Both the position numbers and the translations under genes were made by a program. DNA of 64,000 bases from the NCBI RefSeq assembly GCF_006715785.1, contig NZ_VFNX01000006.1, positions 62,001 through 126,000 of the forward strand. The letters are read 5' to 3'. Of this stretch, positions 31,647 through 40,324 are shown piece by piece. A model generated the notes under the pieces. The model ran no database searches. It worked only from the letters and a program-made list of their open reading frames with translations, and was not told the DNA's origin. Each line of letters starts with the position of its first letter. Within the stretch, counting starts at the first letter, position 1. Source of the stretch: Streptomyces puniciscabiei. Lineage in GTDB: Bacteria > Actinomycetota > Actinomycetes > Streptomycetales > Streptomycetaceae.

Positions 31647-34043
31647 ATGAGCCGGGTCTATCCGTTCGACGACGCGGCGACGGCCCGGGCTGTCATCGAC
31701 GACGACGGCACGCTGGTCGAGTGGAACGAGGGCGCCAGGCGCCTGCTCGGCCACCCGGCGGACGCCGTCGTGGGCCGTCCGGCCGCCCGGCTCCTGGCCG
31801 AGGACATCCCGGACGTGCCCAGGGGCCACCGCTGGGAGGGAACGGTGGGATTGCGCCACCGCGACGGCCGTACCGTCCCGGTGTGGCTGCTCGTCCACCG
31901 CCGGCCGGCGCAGGACGGACACGGCGGGAGCTGGCTCGTGGTCACCCCGCTGCCCGGCACGGAACCACCCGCCGAGGACGACCCGCTCGCCGCGGCGGGC
32001 CTGCTCCAGTCGCCGTGCGCCGTCGCCGTGTACGACACCGAGCTGCGGCTGCACCGGATGAACGAGGCGATGGCCGACGTCATCGGTCTGCCCGAGGAGC
32101 GCCTGCGCGGGCTGCGGCTCGCGGAGATCGGCGGCAAGCCGCAGAGCGAGGAACTGGAGCAGGGCATGCTCCAGGTGCTGACCACCGGCAGCCCGCTCGA
32201 CGTACAGACCTACGCGCGCATCGGCGCCGAGGACCGCGCCCACGCCTGGCTCGCCCGGATGGCCCCGGTCAGGGACGCCCAGGGCCGGGTGCACGGGGTG
32301 AGTCTGGCCACGCACGACGTCACCGACAACTACCGGGCCCGCCAGCGGCTGCAGCTGGTGAACGCGGCGAGCGTGCGCGTCGGCACCACGCTCGACGTGA
32401 CCCGTACGGCACAGGAACTCGCGGACGTGTGCGTGCCCACGCTCGCCGACTTCGTCACCATCGACCTGCTGGATCCGCAGGACTACGGCGGCGAGCCCCC
32501 GGCCCGCCTCTCGGCACCGCTCACTCTGCGCCGGGCCGCCCACCAGTCGGTCCTGGACGACGTGCCGGAGGCGGTGCTGAAGCCCGGGCAGACCGAGGAG
32601 TACCCGCCCGGCTCGCCCCAGGCGGACGCGCTGACCGCGAGCCGCACGATCATCGCCTCGGTGGCGGCGGGCGAGATGCAGTCGTGGCCGGCCTGGAGCC
32701 CCGAGCGGGGCGAACGGGTGCGCAGGTTCGGCGTCCACTCCTCGATGTCGGTGCCCATCCGGGCCCGCGGGCTCACCCTCGGTGTCGCGGTGTTCGCCCG
32801 GCACCGGCGTCCGGACCCGTTCACCGGGGACGACCGGCTGCTCGCCGAGGAGATCACCACCCGGGCCGCCGTCTGCATCGACAACGCCCGCCGCTACTCC
32901 CGCGAGCGGGAGACCGCGCTCGCGCTCCAGCGCAGCCTGCTGCCCCGCACCCTGCCGCGCACGGCCGCGCTGGAGGCCTCCTCCCGCTATCTGCCGGCCG
33001 CGCGGGCCGGGGTGGGCGGCGACTGGTTCGACGTCATCCCGCTGTCCGGGATGCGGGTCGCGATGGTCGTCGGGGACGTCGTCGGGCACGGTGTCGAGGC
33101 CTCGGCCACCATGGGGCGGCTGCGGACGGCCGTGCGCACCCTCGCCGACATCGACCTCGCCCCGGACGAGCTGCTCACCCACCTGGACGACCTGGTGGTC
33201 CGGCTGTCGGAGGAGTCCGGCAGCGTCCCCAGTCCCGGCGAGGCCGGCAGTCCCGGCGAGGTCGGCGCGACCTGCCTGTACGCCGTCTACGACCCGGTGT
33301 CCCGGCGCTGCACCCTGGCCCGCGCCGGGCATCCGCCGCCCGTGGTGCTGCGGCCGGGCGGCGCGCCCCAGGCGCTGGACATGCCCGCCGGTCCCCCGCT
33401 GGGCCTCGGCGGGCTGCCCTTCGAGGCCACCGAGGTGGAACTGCCCGAGGGCACGGTCCTCGCGCTGTACACGGACGGTCTGGTGTGGTCCCGGGAACGG
33501 GATCCGGAGACGAGCCGCGAGATGCTGTACGACGCGCTCGGCACGTACGCGGACTCCCTGGACGGAACGTGCGACCACGTCCTGCACAGCCTGCTGCCGG
33601 CCGGGGGCTCCGCGGACGACGTGGCGCTGCTGCTCGCCCGCACCCAGGGCCTGCCCGCCTCGCAGGTGGCGACCTGGGACATCCCGGCCGACCCGGCACT
33701 GGTCGCGCCGATCCGCAAACAGGTCGTGGAGCAGCTGGACACCTGGGGGCTGAGCATGGCCGCGTTCACCGCTGAGCTGGTGGTCAGCGAGCTGGTCACC
33801 AACGCCATCCGCTACGGCTCCCACCCGATCCGGCTCCGTCTGATCCACGACGCGGCCACGCTGATCTGCGAGGTGTCCGACACCAGCCACACCGCCCCGC
33901 ACCTGCGCCGGGCCAAGGTCTTCGACGAGGGCGGCCGCGGCCTCCTCCTGGTCGCCCAGCTCACCCAGCGCTGGGGCAGCCGGCACACCCCGGAGGGCAA
34001 GACGATCTGGGCGGAACTGCCCCTGTTCGAGGAGGACCGGTAG
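31647..34043 (+). CDS. PAS-GAF-SpoIIE phosphatase-HATPase multidomain regulator
   Basis: A 798-aa cytosolic protein. Two PAS-like domains come first (about 1-105, with DDDGTLVEWNEGARRLLGH, and 115-230). A GAF domain (235-425) ends in SSMSVPIRARG...TLGVAVF. A linker helix SRERETALALQRSLLP leads to a SpoIIE/PP2C domain (about 440-665) with GVGGDWFDVIPL, VVGDVVGHGVEA and ARAGHPPPVV. A C-terminal anti-sigma-type HATPase (about 670-798) has ELVTNAIRYG and DEGGRGLLLVAQL. It combines opposing switch activities of sigma-antagonist control. ATG 31647 follows GGGAG by 9 nt. Confidence 0.93.
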   Translation: MSRVYPFDDAATARAVIDDDGTLVEWNEGARRLLGHPADAVVGRPAARLLAEDIPDVPRGHRWEGTVGLRHRDGRTVPVWLLVHRRPAQDGHGGSWLVVTPLPGTEPPAEDDPLAAAGLLQSPCAVAVYDTELRLHRMNEAMADVIGLPEERLRGLRLAEIGGKPQSEELEQGMLQVLTTGSPLDVQTYARIGAEDRAHAWLARMAPVRDAQGRVHGVSLATHDVTDNYRARQRLQLVNAASVRVGTTLDVTRTAQELADVCVPTLADFVTIDLLDPQDYGGEPPARLSAPLTLRRAAHQSVLDDVPEAVLKPGQTEEYPPGSPQADALTASRTIIASVAAGEMQSWPAWSPERGERVRRFGVHSSMSVPIRARGLTLGVAVFARHRRPDPFTGDDRLLAEEITTRAAVCIDNARRYSRERETALALQRSLLPRTLPRTAALEASSRYLPAARAGVGGDWFDVIPLSGMRVAMVVGDVVGHGVEASATMGRLRTAVRTLADIDLAPDELLTHLDDLVVRLSEESGSVPSPGEAGSPGEVGATCLYAVYDPVSRRCTLARAGHPPPVVLRPGGAPQALDMPAGPPLGLGGLPFEATEVELPEGTVLALYTDGLVWSRERDPETSREMLYDALGTYADSLDGTCDHVLHSLLPAGGSADDVALLLARTQGLPASQVATWDIPADPALVAPIRKQVVEQLDTWGLSMAAFTAELVVSELVTNAIRYGSHPIRLRLIHDAATLICEVSDTSHTAPHLRRAKVFDEGGRGLLLVAQLTQRWGSRHTPEGKTIWAELPLFEEDR

Positions 34044-34100
34044 AGCGACGAAGAGGCCCGCCGTGCCGGGGCAGGGCCACCGGGCCCCCCACCGAGGCCC

Positions 34101-34155
34101 GACAGCCCGGTCCCGGCCCGACAGCCCCGTCCCGCCCGACAGCCCCGTCCGGCCG
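34101..34155. repeat. Three 18-19-bp tandem repeats downstream of the PAS-SpoIIE gene
   Basis: GACAGCCC(C/G)GTCCCG(G)CCC units start at 34101, 34120 and 34138 in the gap between two convergent genes. They are GC-rich and non-coding. Confidence 0.7.
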
Positions 34156-34216
34156 GACTGCCCCCGCACCCGGTGACCCTACTGGCACGACGCCCGCCGG
34201 TAACCCGGCGAGGGGT

Positions 34217-34765
34217 TCAGCCGCCCGTCAGCCACGGTCGTACCTGTTTGCGGGCCTCGTGGAGGCGGGACTTGAGGGTGCCGAGGGGGATGCCGACGCG
34301 TTCGGCGACCTCGGCGTAGTCCAGCTGGCAGATGTCCCGGTAGACCAGCGGAGCGACCAGGTGCGGATGGGTCCGCTCGAGCCGGTCCAGCGCCTCCAGC
34401 AGGTCCACCCGGGAGCCGGCGATGACGCTCGTGGTGCGCGGGTCGACGGCGTGCGAGGGCTCGATGGCGGCCGGCTGCTCGGCGGCCCGCCGCTTCAGCT
34501 CGCGGTACTTCTGCCGGCAGCAGTTGGCGACCACCGTGTACAGCCAGGTCCCGAAGCGGCTGCGGCCCTCGAAGCGGGAGATGTGCCGGGCCACCTGGAG
34601 CAGCACGTCCTGGGCCGCCTCCTCGGCATCCTCCCGGCACGGCAGGAAGCGCCCGCAGCGGCGCAGCACCTCCGGCCGGATCTCGGTGAGCAGCCGGTCC
34701 AGGGCCGCGCTGTCGCCGGCGGCGGCCCGCCGGGCGAGGTCTTCCATCGGCGCCTGGTCCTGCAC
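34217..34765 (-). CDS. ECF-family RNA polymerase sigma factor
   Basis: A 182-aa sigma-70 relative with regions 2 and 4 only. Region 2 has AEEAAQDVLLQVARHISRFE and RFGTWLYTVVANCCRQKYREL. Region 4 has LDYAEVAERVGIPLGTLKSRLHEARKQV. The start chosen is GTG 34765, with an AGGGGG site; ATG 34747 is the alternative. It is divergent from a Ser/Thr kinase with only 45 bp between the starts, so promoters overlap and the two probably act together. No zinc-type anti-sigma gene adjoins it. Confidence 0.9.
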   Translation of the reverse strand: MQDQAPMEDLARRAAAGDSAALDRLLTEIRPEVLRRCGRFLPCREDAEEAAQDVLLQVARHISRFEGRSRFGTWLYTVVANCCRQKYRELKRRAAEQPAAIEPSHAVDPRTTSVIAGSRVDLLEALDRLERTHPHLVAPLVYRDICQLDYAEVAERVGIPLGTLKSRLHEARKQVRPWLTGG

Positions 34766-34810
34766 CGGGGTCCCCCTTCGAGTCGATCTCAGGCCAGGCA
34801 TGATAGCCGT

Positions 34811-36202
34811 ATGCAATCCCAAGGGCGGATCGGCCGCTACCGCCTCGAACGGCCGCTGGGCACCGGCGCCTTCGCCACGGTCTGGCTCGCCCACGACGAC
34901 GAGCTCCAGGCCCCGGTCGCACTGAAGGTCCTCGCCGACAACTGGGCGCACCGGCTCGACATCAGGGACCGCTTCCTGTCCGAGGCCCGGCTGCTGCGCC
35001 GGGCCGGGTCCAGCCGCGTGGTGCAGGTCTACGACATCGGTGAACTGCCCGACGGCAGGCCGTACTTCGTGATGGAGTACGCCGACGGCGGCACCCTCGC
35101 CGACCTGCTGGCGCACGGTCCGCTGCCGGTGGGTCACGCCCTCGCGCTGACGGCCGAGGCCGCCCGGGCGGCCGCCGCGCTGCACGAGGCGGGCATCGTG
35201 CACCGGGACATCAAGCCGACCAACGTGCTGCTGCACACCGCCCGGGACGGCACCCGGCGGGTGCTGCTGGCCGATCTGGGGCTCGCCAAGAGCCTCGCCC
35301 AGGCCTCGGTGCTCACGCTGGCCGCGGGCTCGGCGGGTTACCAGCCGCCCGAGCAGGCGGAGCCCGGCGAGGGCATCGACGAGCGTGCCGACGTCTACAG
35401 CCTGGGTGCGGTGGGCTATGAGCTGGTCACCGGTAGTGTCCCGGGCCCGCCGGGACGCGTCGTACCGCCCCGGCGGCTGCGGCCGGACCTCGGCGAGGAC
35501 GTGGAGCGGGCGCTGCTGCGCGCGCTGGAGCCGGACCGGGCGCGCCGCTGGCCCGGCGCGCAGGCGTTCGCCGACGAGCTGGACCGGCTGGCGGCGGGGC
35601 CGCGCGCGCTGCGGCCCGCCCGGCGGCTGGACGGCGTGCGCGGCCGGCTGAACACGGTGACGCTGACCGTGGCCGCGGTCCTCGCCGCGGCGGCGGCCGC
35701 GACCGCGGTGACCCTGGTCATCCACCACGGCGGCTCCTCGGACCAGGTGCGGGTCGCGGACTCGACCGGGCGGGTCGCCGTCACGGTGCCGGCGGGCTTC
35801 GGCCGCGAGCTGCGCGACTCCGGCTGGGACCCGGGCGCGCTGGGGCTCGGCAAGGGCCACGAACCGGGGCTGGTGGTGGCCGACGACCTGACCCGGTGGC
35901 CCGTTCTGAGCGCGCCGGTGGACGGCGTGTTCGTCGGGGTGAGCGAGCACGGCGACGTGACCGCCAGGGTGAAGGCCCTCGCCCACGCGGGCTGCCGCTA
36001 CTCCGGCAGCCGCAGCTTCGCCGACGCCCGGTGGCACGGCCTGGTGCGGGCCTGGAGCGGTTGCCCGGACGGCGGCTCGGTCACGGAGTCCGGGCTCGTC
36101 CCGGCGGACGGCACCCAGCAGCCCCAGGTGTATGTGCAGGTGCGCCAGCGGGGCGCCGGGGACGCGACCGAGGGCATACTCCGTTCGCTGAGCGTGACCT
36201 GA
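34811..36202 (+). CDS. Transmembrane Ser/Thr protein kinase
   Basis: A 463-aa Hanks-type kinase. It has the Gly loop GTGAFATVW, Lys in VALKVL, HRDIKPTNVLL, DLGLAKS in place of DFG, and QPPEQ as the activation-segment end. The kinase domain spans about 1-265, one TM helix about 283-305, and an extracytoplasmic sensor about 310-463 with two Cys (GCRYSG and SGCPDGG). It probably signals to the divergent ECF sigma factor; this is inferred from position. No good ribosome site precedes ATG 34811. Confidence 0.9.
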   Translation: MQSQGRIGRYRLERPLGTGAFATVWLAHDDELQAPVALKVLADNWAHRLDIRDRFLSEARLLRRAGSSRVVQVYDIGELPDGRPYFVMEYADGGTLADLLAHGPLPVGHALALTAEAARAAAALHEAGIVHRDIKPTNVLLHTARDGTRRVLLADLGLAKSLAQASVLTLAAGSAGYQPPEQAEPGEGIDERADVYSLGAVGYELVTGSVPGPPGRVVPPRRLRPDLGEDVERALLRALEPDRARRWPGAQAFADELDRLAAGPRALRPARRLDGVRGRLNTVTLTVAAVLAAAAAATAVTLVIHHGGSSDQVRVADSTGRVAVTVPAGFGRELRDSGWDPGALGLGKGHEPGLVVADDLTRWPVLSAPVDGVFVGVSEHGDVTARVKALAHAGCRYSGSRSFADARWHGLVRAWSGCPDGGSVTESGLVPADGTQQPQVYVQVRQRGAGDATEGILRSLSVT

Positions 36203-36354
36203 CGGGCGGCTGCGGAGGGTCACGGCGGGGAAAAGAATCCTGCGTGTGCCGAACTTTTCCGGGCCTGCGCGCATCGGAGTGTGAGGACGGCGCACCCGCG
36301 CCCTGAGGCACGCGTTCCGGCGCATGCCATGACCCTCCAGGAGTGTTGAGCGAG

Positions 36355-37047
36355 ATGGTGTACACATCCCGGTCCGCGCGGCACGGGGCCCTGCTCGTGG
36401 GCACGTTCGCCGTACTGGGCCTCCTGACCGCCTGTGGCAACGGCAAGGACGTCCACAGCAACCCACCGATCACGGCATCCGGTACGGCGGCGCCGGCGAC
36501 GGGCACCACGAACAGCCCGGCGTCCGGCACGTCCGCCCCGGCCCACACGTCCACCGGTGCCGTCCCGTCCGCCCCCTCCAAGGCGGCCCCCTCCGCGAGC
36601 GGCGGCGGTACGACCACGGCCGCGGCGAACACCCGCTGCCACACCTCCCAGCTGCGCGCCTCGGTGGGCCGCAACGACCCGGGCGCCGGCCAGGAGAACT
36701 TCCCCGTCGTCCTCACCAACACGTCCGGCCGGACCTGCACCGTGCACGGCTATCCGGGCGCGGCGTTCGTCAGCGCCTCCGGCAGCCAGCTCGGCCCGGA
36801 CCCCAAGCGTGAGTCGGGCTCCCCGGCGACCATCACGCTCCGGCCCGGGCAGAGCGCCTGGGCCGGGCTGACCTTCTCCAACCCCGGCATCAGCGGCGCC
36901 GGCACGGCCACCCCGGCCGCGCTGCTGGTGACACCGCCGGACGAGCGCGACGCGCTGAAGGTCGTGTGGACGGGCGGAGCAGTGCCCGTCTCCGGGAACT
37001 CCTCCTCCGTCTTCCTGTCGGTGTTGAGCCCCGGCACTGCTCCCTGA
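36355..37047 (+). CDS. DUF4232-domain lipoprotein
   Basis: A 230-aa exported lipoprotein. The signal peptide ends with the lipobox LLTAC (Cys about 27). A Ser/Thr/Pro/Ala-rich linker (about 35-90) leads to a DUF4232 domain with CHTSQLRASVGRNDPGAGQ, NTSGRTCTVHGYPG and LRPGQSAWAGLTF. The function is unknown; such proteins sit on the outer face of the membrane. ATG 36355 is 11 nt after AGGAG; a TTG at 36343 is in frame but too close to that site. Confidence 0.88.
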   Translation: MVYTSRSARHGALLVGTFAVLGLLTACGNGKDVHSNPPITASGTAAPATGTTNSPASGTSAPAHTSTGAVPSAPSKAAPSASGGGTTTAAANTRCHTSQLRASVGRNDPGAGQENFPVVLTNTSGRTCTVHGYPGAAFVSASGSQLGPDPKRESGSPATITLRPGQSAWAGLTFSNPGISGAGTATPAALLVTPPDERDALKVVWTGGAVPVSGNSSSVFLSVLSPGTAP

Positions 37048-37066
37048 CCGGACCGGACACCCCCGA

Positions 37067-37102
37067 GAACCCCGCTGCCGCACCGTCCGGGCAGCGGGGT
37101 TC
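37067..37102 (+). terminator. 13-bp stem terminator after the DUF4232 gene
   Basis: Perfect arms GAACCCCGCTGCC and GGCAGCGGGGTTC with a 10-nt loop, 20 bp past the stop codon. Confidence 0.85.
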
Positions 37103-37244
37103 GCCATGTCCGCGCCACAACTGTCACAGGACGGCAACAGGCACCGAAGGCCTCGATCTTTCCCACGACTCCCGTCATCGAACCCGTCGACCCACACCGG
37201 CGAGCAGGCCCCGCAGGGGCCGTGACAAGGAAATCGGGGACAAG

Positions 37245-38483
37245 ATGAGCGGGATCTCACGCAGGCGGGTGCTGACGGCGGGCGCGGCGGCGGGCGCCCT
37301 GGGCACGCTGGCCGCGTGCTCCTCCGGCACCGGCCTCCGGATCGGCGGCCCGACGGACGGCAAGGGCACCGCCCAGGCCCGTCCGGTGAAGCCGATCGGC
37401 GACGGCTCCACGGCCGACACCGGGCCCCAGCCGCATCAGCCGAAGCCCGAGCGCCTGAAGCCGGGCCAGAAGCCCCCGCAGTTCGTGGTGTTCTCCTGGG
37501 ACGGCGCGGGCGAGCTGAGCAACCAGTTGTTCTCCCGGTTCCGCAAGGTCGCCGCCGACCACGGCGCCAAGATGACGTTCTTCCTCAGCGGCATCTACAC
37601 GCTGCCCGAGTCCAAGAAGAACCTGTACCGTCCGCCGCAGCACCCGGTCGGCGCCTCCGCCATCGGCTACCTCGCCGACCGGCACATCCACGCCACCCTC
37701 CAGCAGGTCCGCGCGGCCTGGCTGGAGGGCCACGAGATCGGCACCCACTTCAACGGCCACTTCTGCGGCGCGACCGGCGTGCGCAACTGGTCCCCGGCCG
37801 AGTGGCGCAGCGAGATAGACCAGGCGGTCGACTTCGTGACCAAGTGGAAGACCAACACCGGCTTCACCGACCTCGAACCGCTCCCCTTCGACTACCGCAA
37901 GGAGCTGATCGGCGGCCGTACCCCGTGCCTGGAGGGCCAGTCCAACCTGCTGCCCACGGCGGCCGCGCTGGGCTGGAAGTACGACGCCAGCTCCCCCGGA
38001 GGACTGCAGATCTGGCCCGGCAAGGTGCAGGGCGGCAAGATCTGGGACTTCCCGCTGCAGTCCATACCCTTCCCCGGGCACTCCTTCCAGGTGCTGTCGA
38101 TGGACTACAACATGATGTTCAACCAGTCCGGCGGCAATCCGAACGGTGACCGCGCCCAGTACGACGCCTGGCGCACCCAGGCCCGCGACGCCTATGTCGC
38201 CGGTTTCCAGCGGGCGTACACGACCAACCGCGCGCCCTTCTTCATCGGCAACCACTTCGAGCGCTGGAACGGCGGCATCTACATGGACGCCGTCGAGGAG
38301 GCGGTCGGGAAGATGGCCGCGTACGGCGACGACGTGCGGTTCGTGTCGTTCAAGCAGCTCGTGGCCTGGCTCGAGGCGCAGGACCCGGCGGTGCTGCGCA
38401 AGCTGCGCACGCTGGTGCCGGGTCAGGCGCCGGCGGGCGGCTGGGAGGAGTTCCTGGGCGCGGCGGGCAGCCGGACGTCGTAA
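37245..38483 (+). CDS. Secreted polysaccharide-deacetylase-like lipoprotein
   Basis: A 412-aa protein. The N-terminus combines a twin-arginine-like SRRRVLTAG signal with the lipobox LAACS. The NodB-like fold starts PPQFVVFSWDGAGE, where Asp replaces the first residues of TFDDG. It continues with TFFLSGIY, HEIGTHFNGHFCG (two metal His) and GNHFERWNGG. This is a divergent CE4 branch common in actinomycetes; the substrate is unknown. It is preceded by a terminator, so it is transcribed on its own. Confidence 0.85.
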   Translation: MSGISRRRVLTAGAAAGALGTLAACSSGTGLRIGGPTDGKGTAQARPVKPIGDGSTADTGPQPHQPKPERLKPGQKPPQFVVFSWDGAGELSNQLFSRFRKVAADHGAKMTFFLSGIYTLPESKKNLYRPPQHPVGASAIGYLADRHIHATLQQVRAAWLEGHEIGTHFNGHFCGATGVRNWSPAEWRSEIDQAVDFVTKWKTNTGFTDLEPLPFDYRKELIGGRTPCLEGQSNLLPTAAALGWKYDASSPGGLQIWPGKVQGGKIWDFPLQSIPFPGHSFQVLSMDYNMMFNQSGGNPNGDRAQYDAWRTQARDAYVAGFQRAYTTNRAPFFIGNHFERWNGGIYMDAVEEAVGKMAAYGDDVRFVSFKQLVAWLEAQDPAVLRKLRTLVPGQAPAGGWEEFLGAAGSRTS

Positions 38484-38546
38484 GGGATTCAACATCGTCT
38501 GCTTTCATGGGCGGACCTCCTGTGACCCCTTGCGGAAGGACCCGCC

Positions 38547-39800
38547 CTGAACGCCCCGCTCGCCGAAGCACTGTCCGCCGTGCTGCTCGTCGCCGTGCTC
38601 GCCTGGGCCGTCGTACGGCCCTTCGGGTGGCCGGAGGCCGTCATGGCCGTGCCCGCCGCCGGCATCGCGGTCGGCACCGGGGCGATCTCGCTGGACCACG
38701 CCAGGGCCGAGGCGGAGCGGCTCGGGCCGGTGGTCGGTTTCCTGGCGGCGGTGCTGGTGCTCGCCCACTTCTGTGATGGGGAGGGGCTGTTCCAGGCCTG
38801 CGGGGCGTGGATGGCCCGGTGGGCGGCGGGCCGGCCGGTGCGGCTGCTGACGGCGGTCTTCGCGCTGGCGTCCGCCATCACCGCCGTCCTCAGCCTGGAC
38901 GCCACGATCGTGCTGCTCACCCCGGTGGTCTTCGCCACGGCCGCGCGCACCGGCGTACGGCCGAAACCGCATGTGTACGCCTGCACCCACCTGTCGAACA
39001 CCGCGTCGCTGCTGCTGCCGGTGTCCAATCTGACGAACCTGCTGGCGTTCGCGGCGAGCGGGCTGAGCTTCACCCGGTTCGCGGCGCTGATGGCACTGCC
39101 GTGGCTGGTGGCGATCGGTGCCGAGTACGCGGTGTTCCGGCGGTTCTTCGCCCGGGACCTCGCGGCCGCGGCACCCACGGGCGGGGACACCGGTGCGCCG
39201 CCGCGGCTGCCCCTGTTCGCCCTGGGGACGGTGGCCTGCACCCTGGCGGGATTCGTGGTGGCCTCGGCGTTCGGCGTGGAGCCGGCCTGGGTCGCGGCGG
39301 CGGGTGCGCTGGTGCTGGCCGGGCGGGCCGTGGCCCGGCGGAGGGCGACCCCGCTGACCGTCGTACGCGCGGCGGCCCCGGCCTTTCTCGCGTTCGTCCT
39401 CGCCCTGGGCATCGTGGTGCGCGCGGTCGTCGACAACGGGCTCGCCGACGTGCTGGGACATGTCGTGCCGGGCGGTACCGGGCTGCCGGCGCTGCTCGGG
39501 ATCGCCGCGCTGGCCGCCGTCCTGGCCAACCTGATCAACAACCTGCCCGCGGTGCTGGTCCTGCTGCCGCCGGCCGCACCGGCCGGGCCGGGCGCGGTAC
39601 TGGCGGTGCTGCTCGGGGTGAACATCGGCCCGAACCTGACCTACGCCGGCTCGCTGGCCACGCTGCTCTGGCGGCGGATCGTGCACCAGCACGAGCACGA
39701 GGTGGACCTCGGGGAGTTCACCCGGCTGGGCCTGCTCGCCGTGCCGTCCTCCCTCGCCGTGGCGGTGGTGGCACTGTGGGGGTCGCTGCAGGTTCTCTGA
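38547..39800 (+). CDS. SLC13/ArsB-like anion permease
   Basis: A polytopic protein with about 11 helices. It has the ion-transporter motifs SLDATIVLLTPVV, THLSNTASLLLPVSNLTNLL and LINNLPAVLVLL, the last two being the paired hairpin motifs of this superfamily. The likely start is CTG at 38547, 9 nt after GGAAGG, giving the natural N-terminus NAPLAEALSAVLL. The next start, GTG 38580, has no ribosome site and would cut into helix 1. A universal stress protein gene follows after 31 bp. The substrate could be arsenite, sulfate or a dicarboxylate; it is not decidable. Confidence 0.85.
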   Translation: MNAPLAEALSAVLLVAVLAWAVVRPFGWPEAVMAVPAAGIAVGTGAISLDHARAEAERLGPVVGFLAAVLVLAHFCDGEGLFQACGAWMARWAAGRPVRLLTAVFALASAITAVLSLDATIVLLTPVVFATAARTGVRPKPHVYACTHLSNTASLLLPVSNLTNLLAFAASGLSFTRFAALMALPWLVAIGAEYAVFRRFFARDLAAAAPTGGDTGAPPRLPLFALGTVACTLAGFVVASAFGVEPAWVAAAGALVLAGRAVARRRATPLTVVRAAAPAFLAFVLALGIVVRAVVDNGLADVLGHVVPGGTGLPALLGIAALAAVLANLINNLPAVLVLLPPAAPAGPGAVLAVLLGVNIGPNLTYAGSLATLLWRRIVHQHEHEVDLGEFTRLGLLAVPSSLAVAVVALWGSLQVL

Positions 39801-39831
39801 GGTCGTACGGGCGCCGAGGGAGGCCGACCGG

Positions 39832-40323
39832 ATGCGTGTGATCGCCTGGCTCGTCGAGGGCACCTGGCCCGGCTGCGTGGACGCGGTGCGCGAGCACGCG
39901 CCGGACACCGCCGAGGTGGTGCTGCTGCACGTCAGCGGGCCCGAGGTGCCGGGGCTGGCGCACGGCGCGTTCGCGGGGCTGCTCGGCCGGGGGCGTCCGG
40001 ACCGGGATCCCGGCGACCGGATGCGGGCACTCGGGGGGAGTTCGGCGGCCGAACTGCTGGACGCGGCCGCCGAGCGGCTGGGCCGGCCCTGTGCGCGCGA
40101 GGAGCGGTCGGGGCGGGTCGAGCGGGAGGTGGTCGCCGCCGCCGAGGGCGCCGATCTGCTGGTGCTGGCCCGGGACGGCGACCGGTGCCGGCTCGGGCCG
40201 AAGAGCCTCGGCCCGGCGGTCCGGTTCGCCGTCGACCACGCGCCCTGCCCGGTGCTGCTGGTGTGGCCGGAACCGGCACCGGGGCTGGGCACGATCCCGC
40301 CGCCTCCGCCGCACCACCCCTGA
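39832..40323 (+). CDS. Universal stress protein family
   Basis: A 163-aa single UspA-like domain, with IAWLVEGTWPGCVDAV at the start, the VVLLHVSG strand and a C-terminal VRFAVDHAPCPVLLVWPE. The usual G-2x-G-9x-G-S/T nucleotide motif is weak (RDGDRCRLGPKSLG), so ATP binding is uncertain. It lies 31 bp after the permease and is probably co-transcribed. Its stop is one base from the stop of the convergent ricin-domain gene. Confidence 0.78.
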   Translation: MRVIAWLVEGTWPGCVDAVREHAPDTAEVVLLHVSGPEVPGLAHGAFAGLLGRGRPDRDPGDRMRALGGSSAAELLDAAAERLGRPCAREERSGRVEREVVAAAEGADLLVLARDGDRCRLGPKSLGPAVRFAVDHAPCPVLLVWPEPAPGLGTIPPPPPHHP

Positions 40324-40324
40324 G

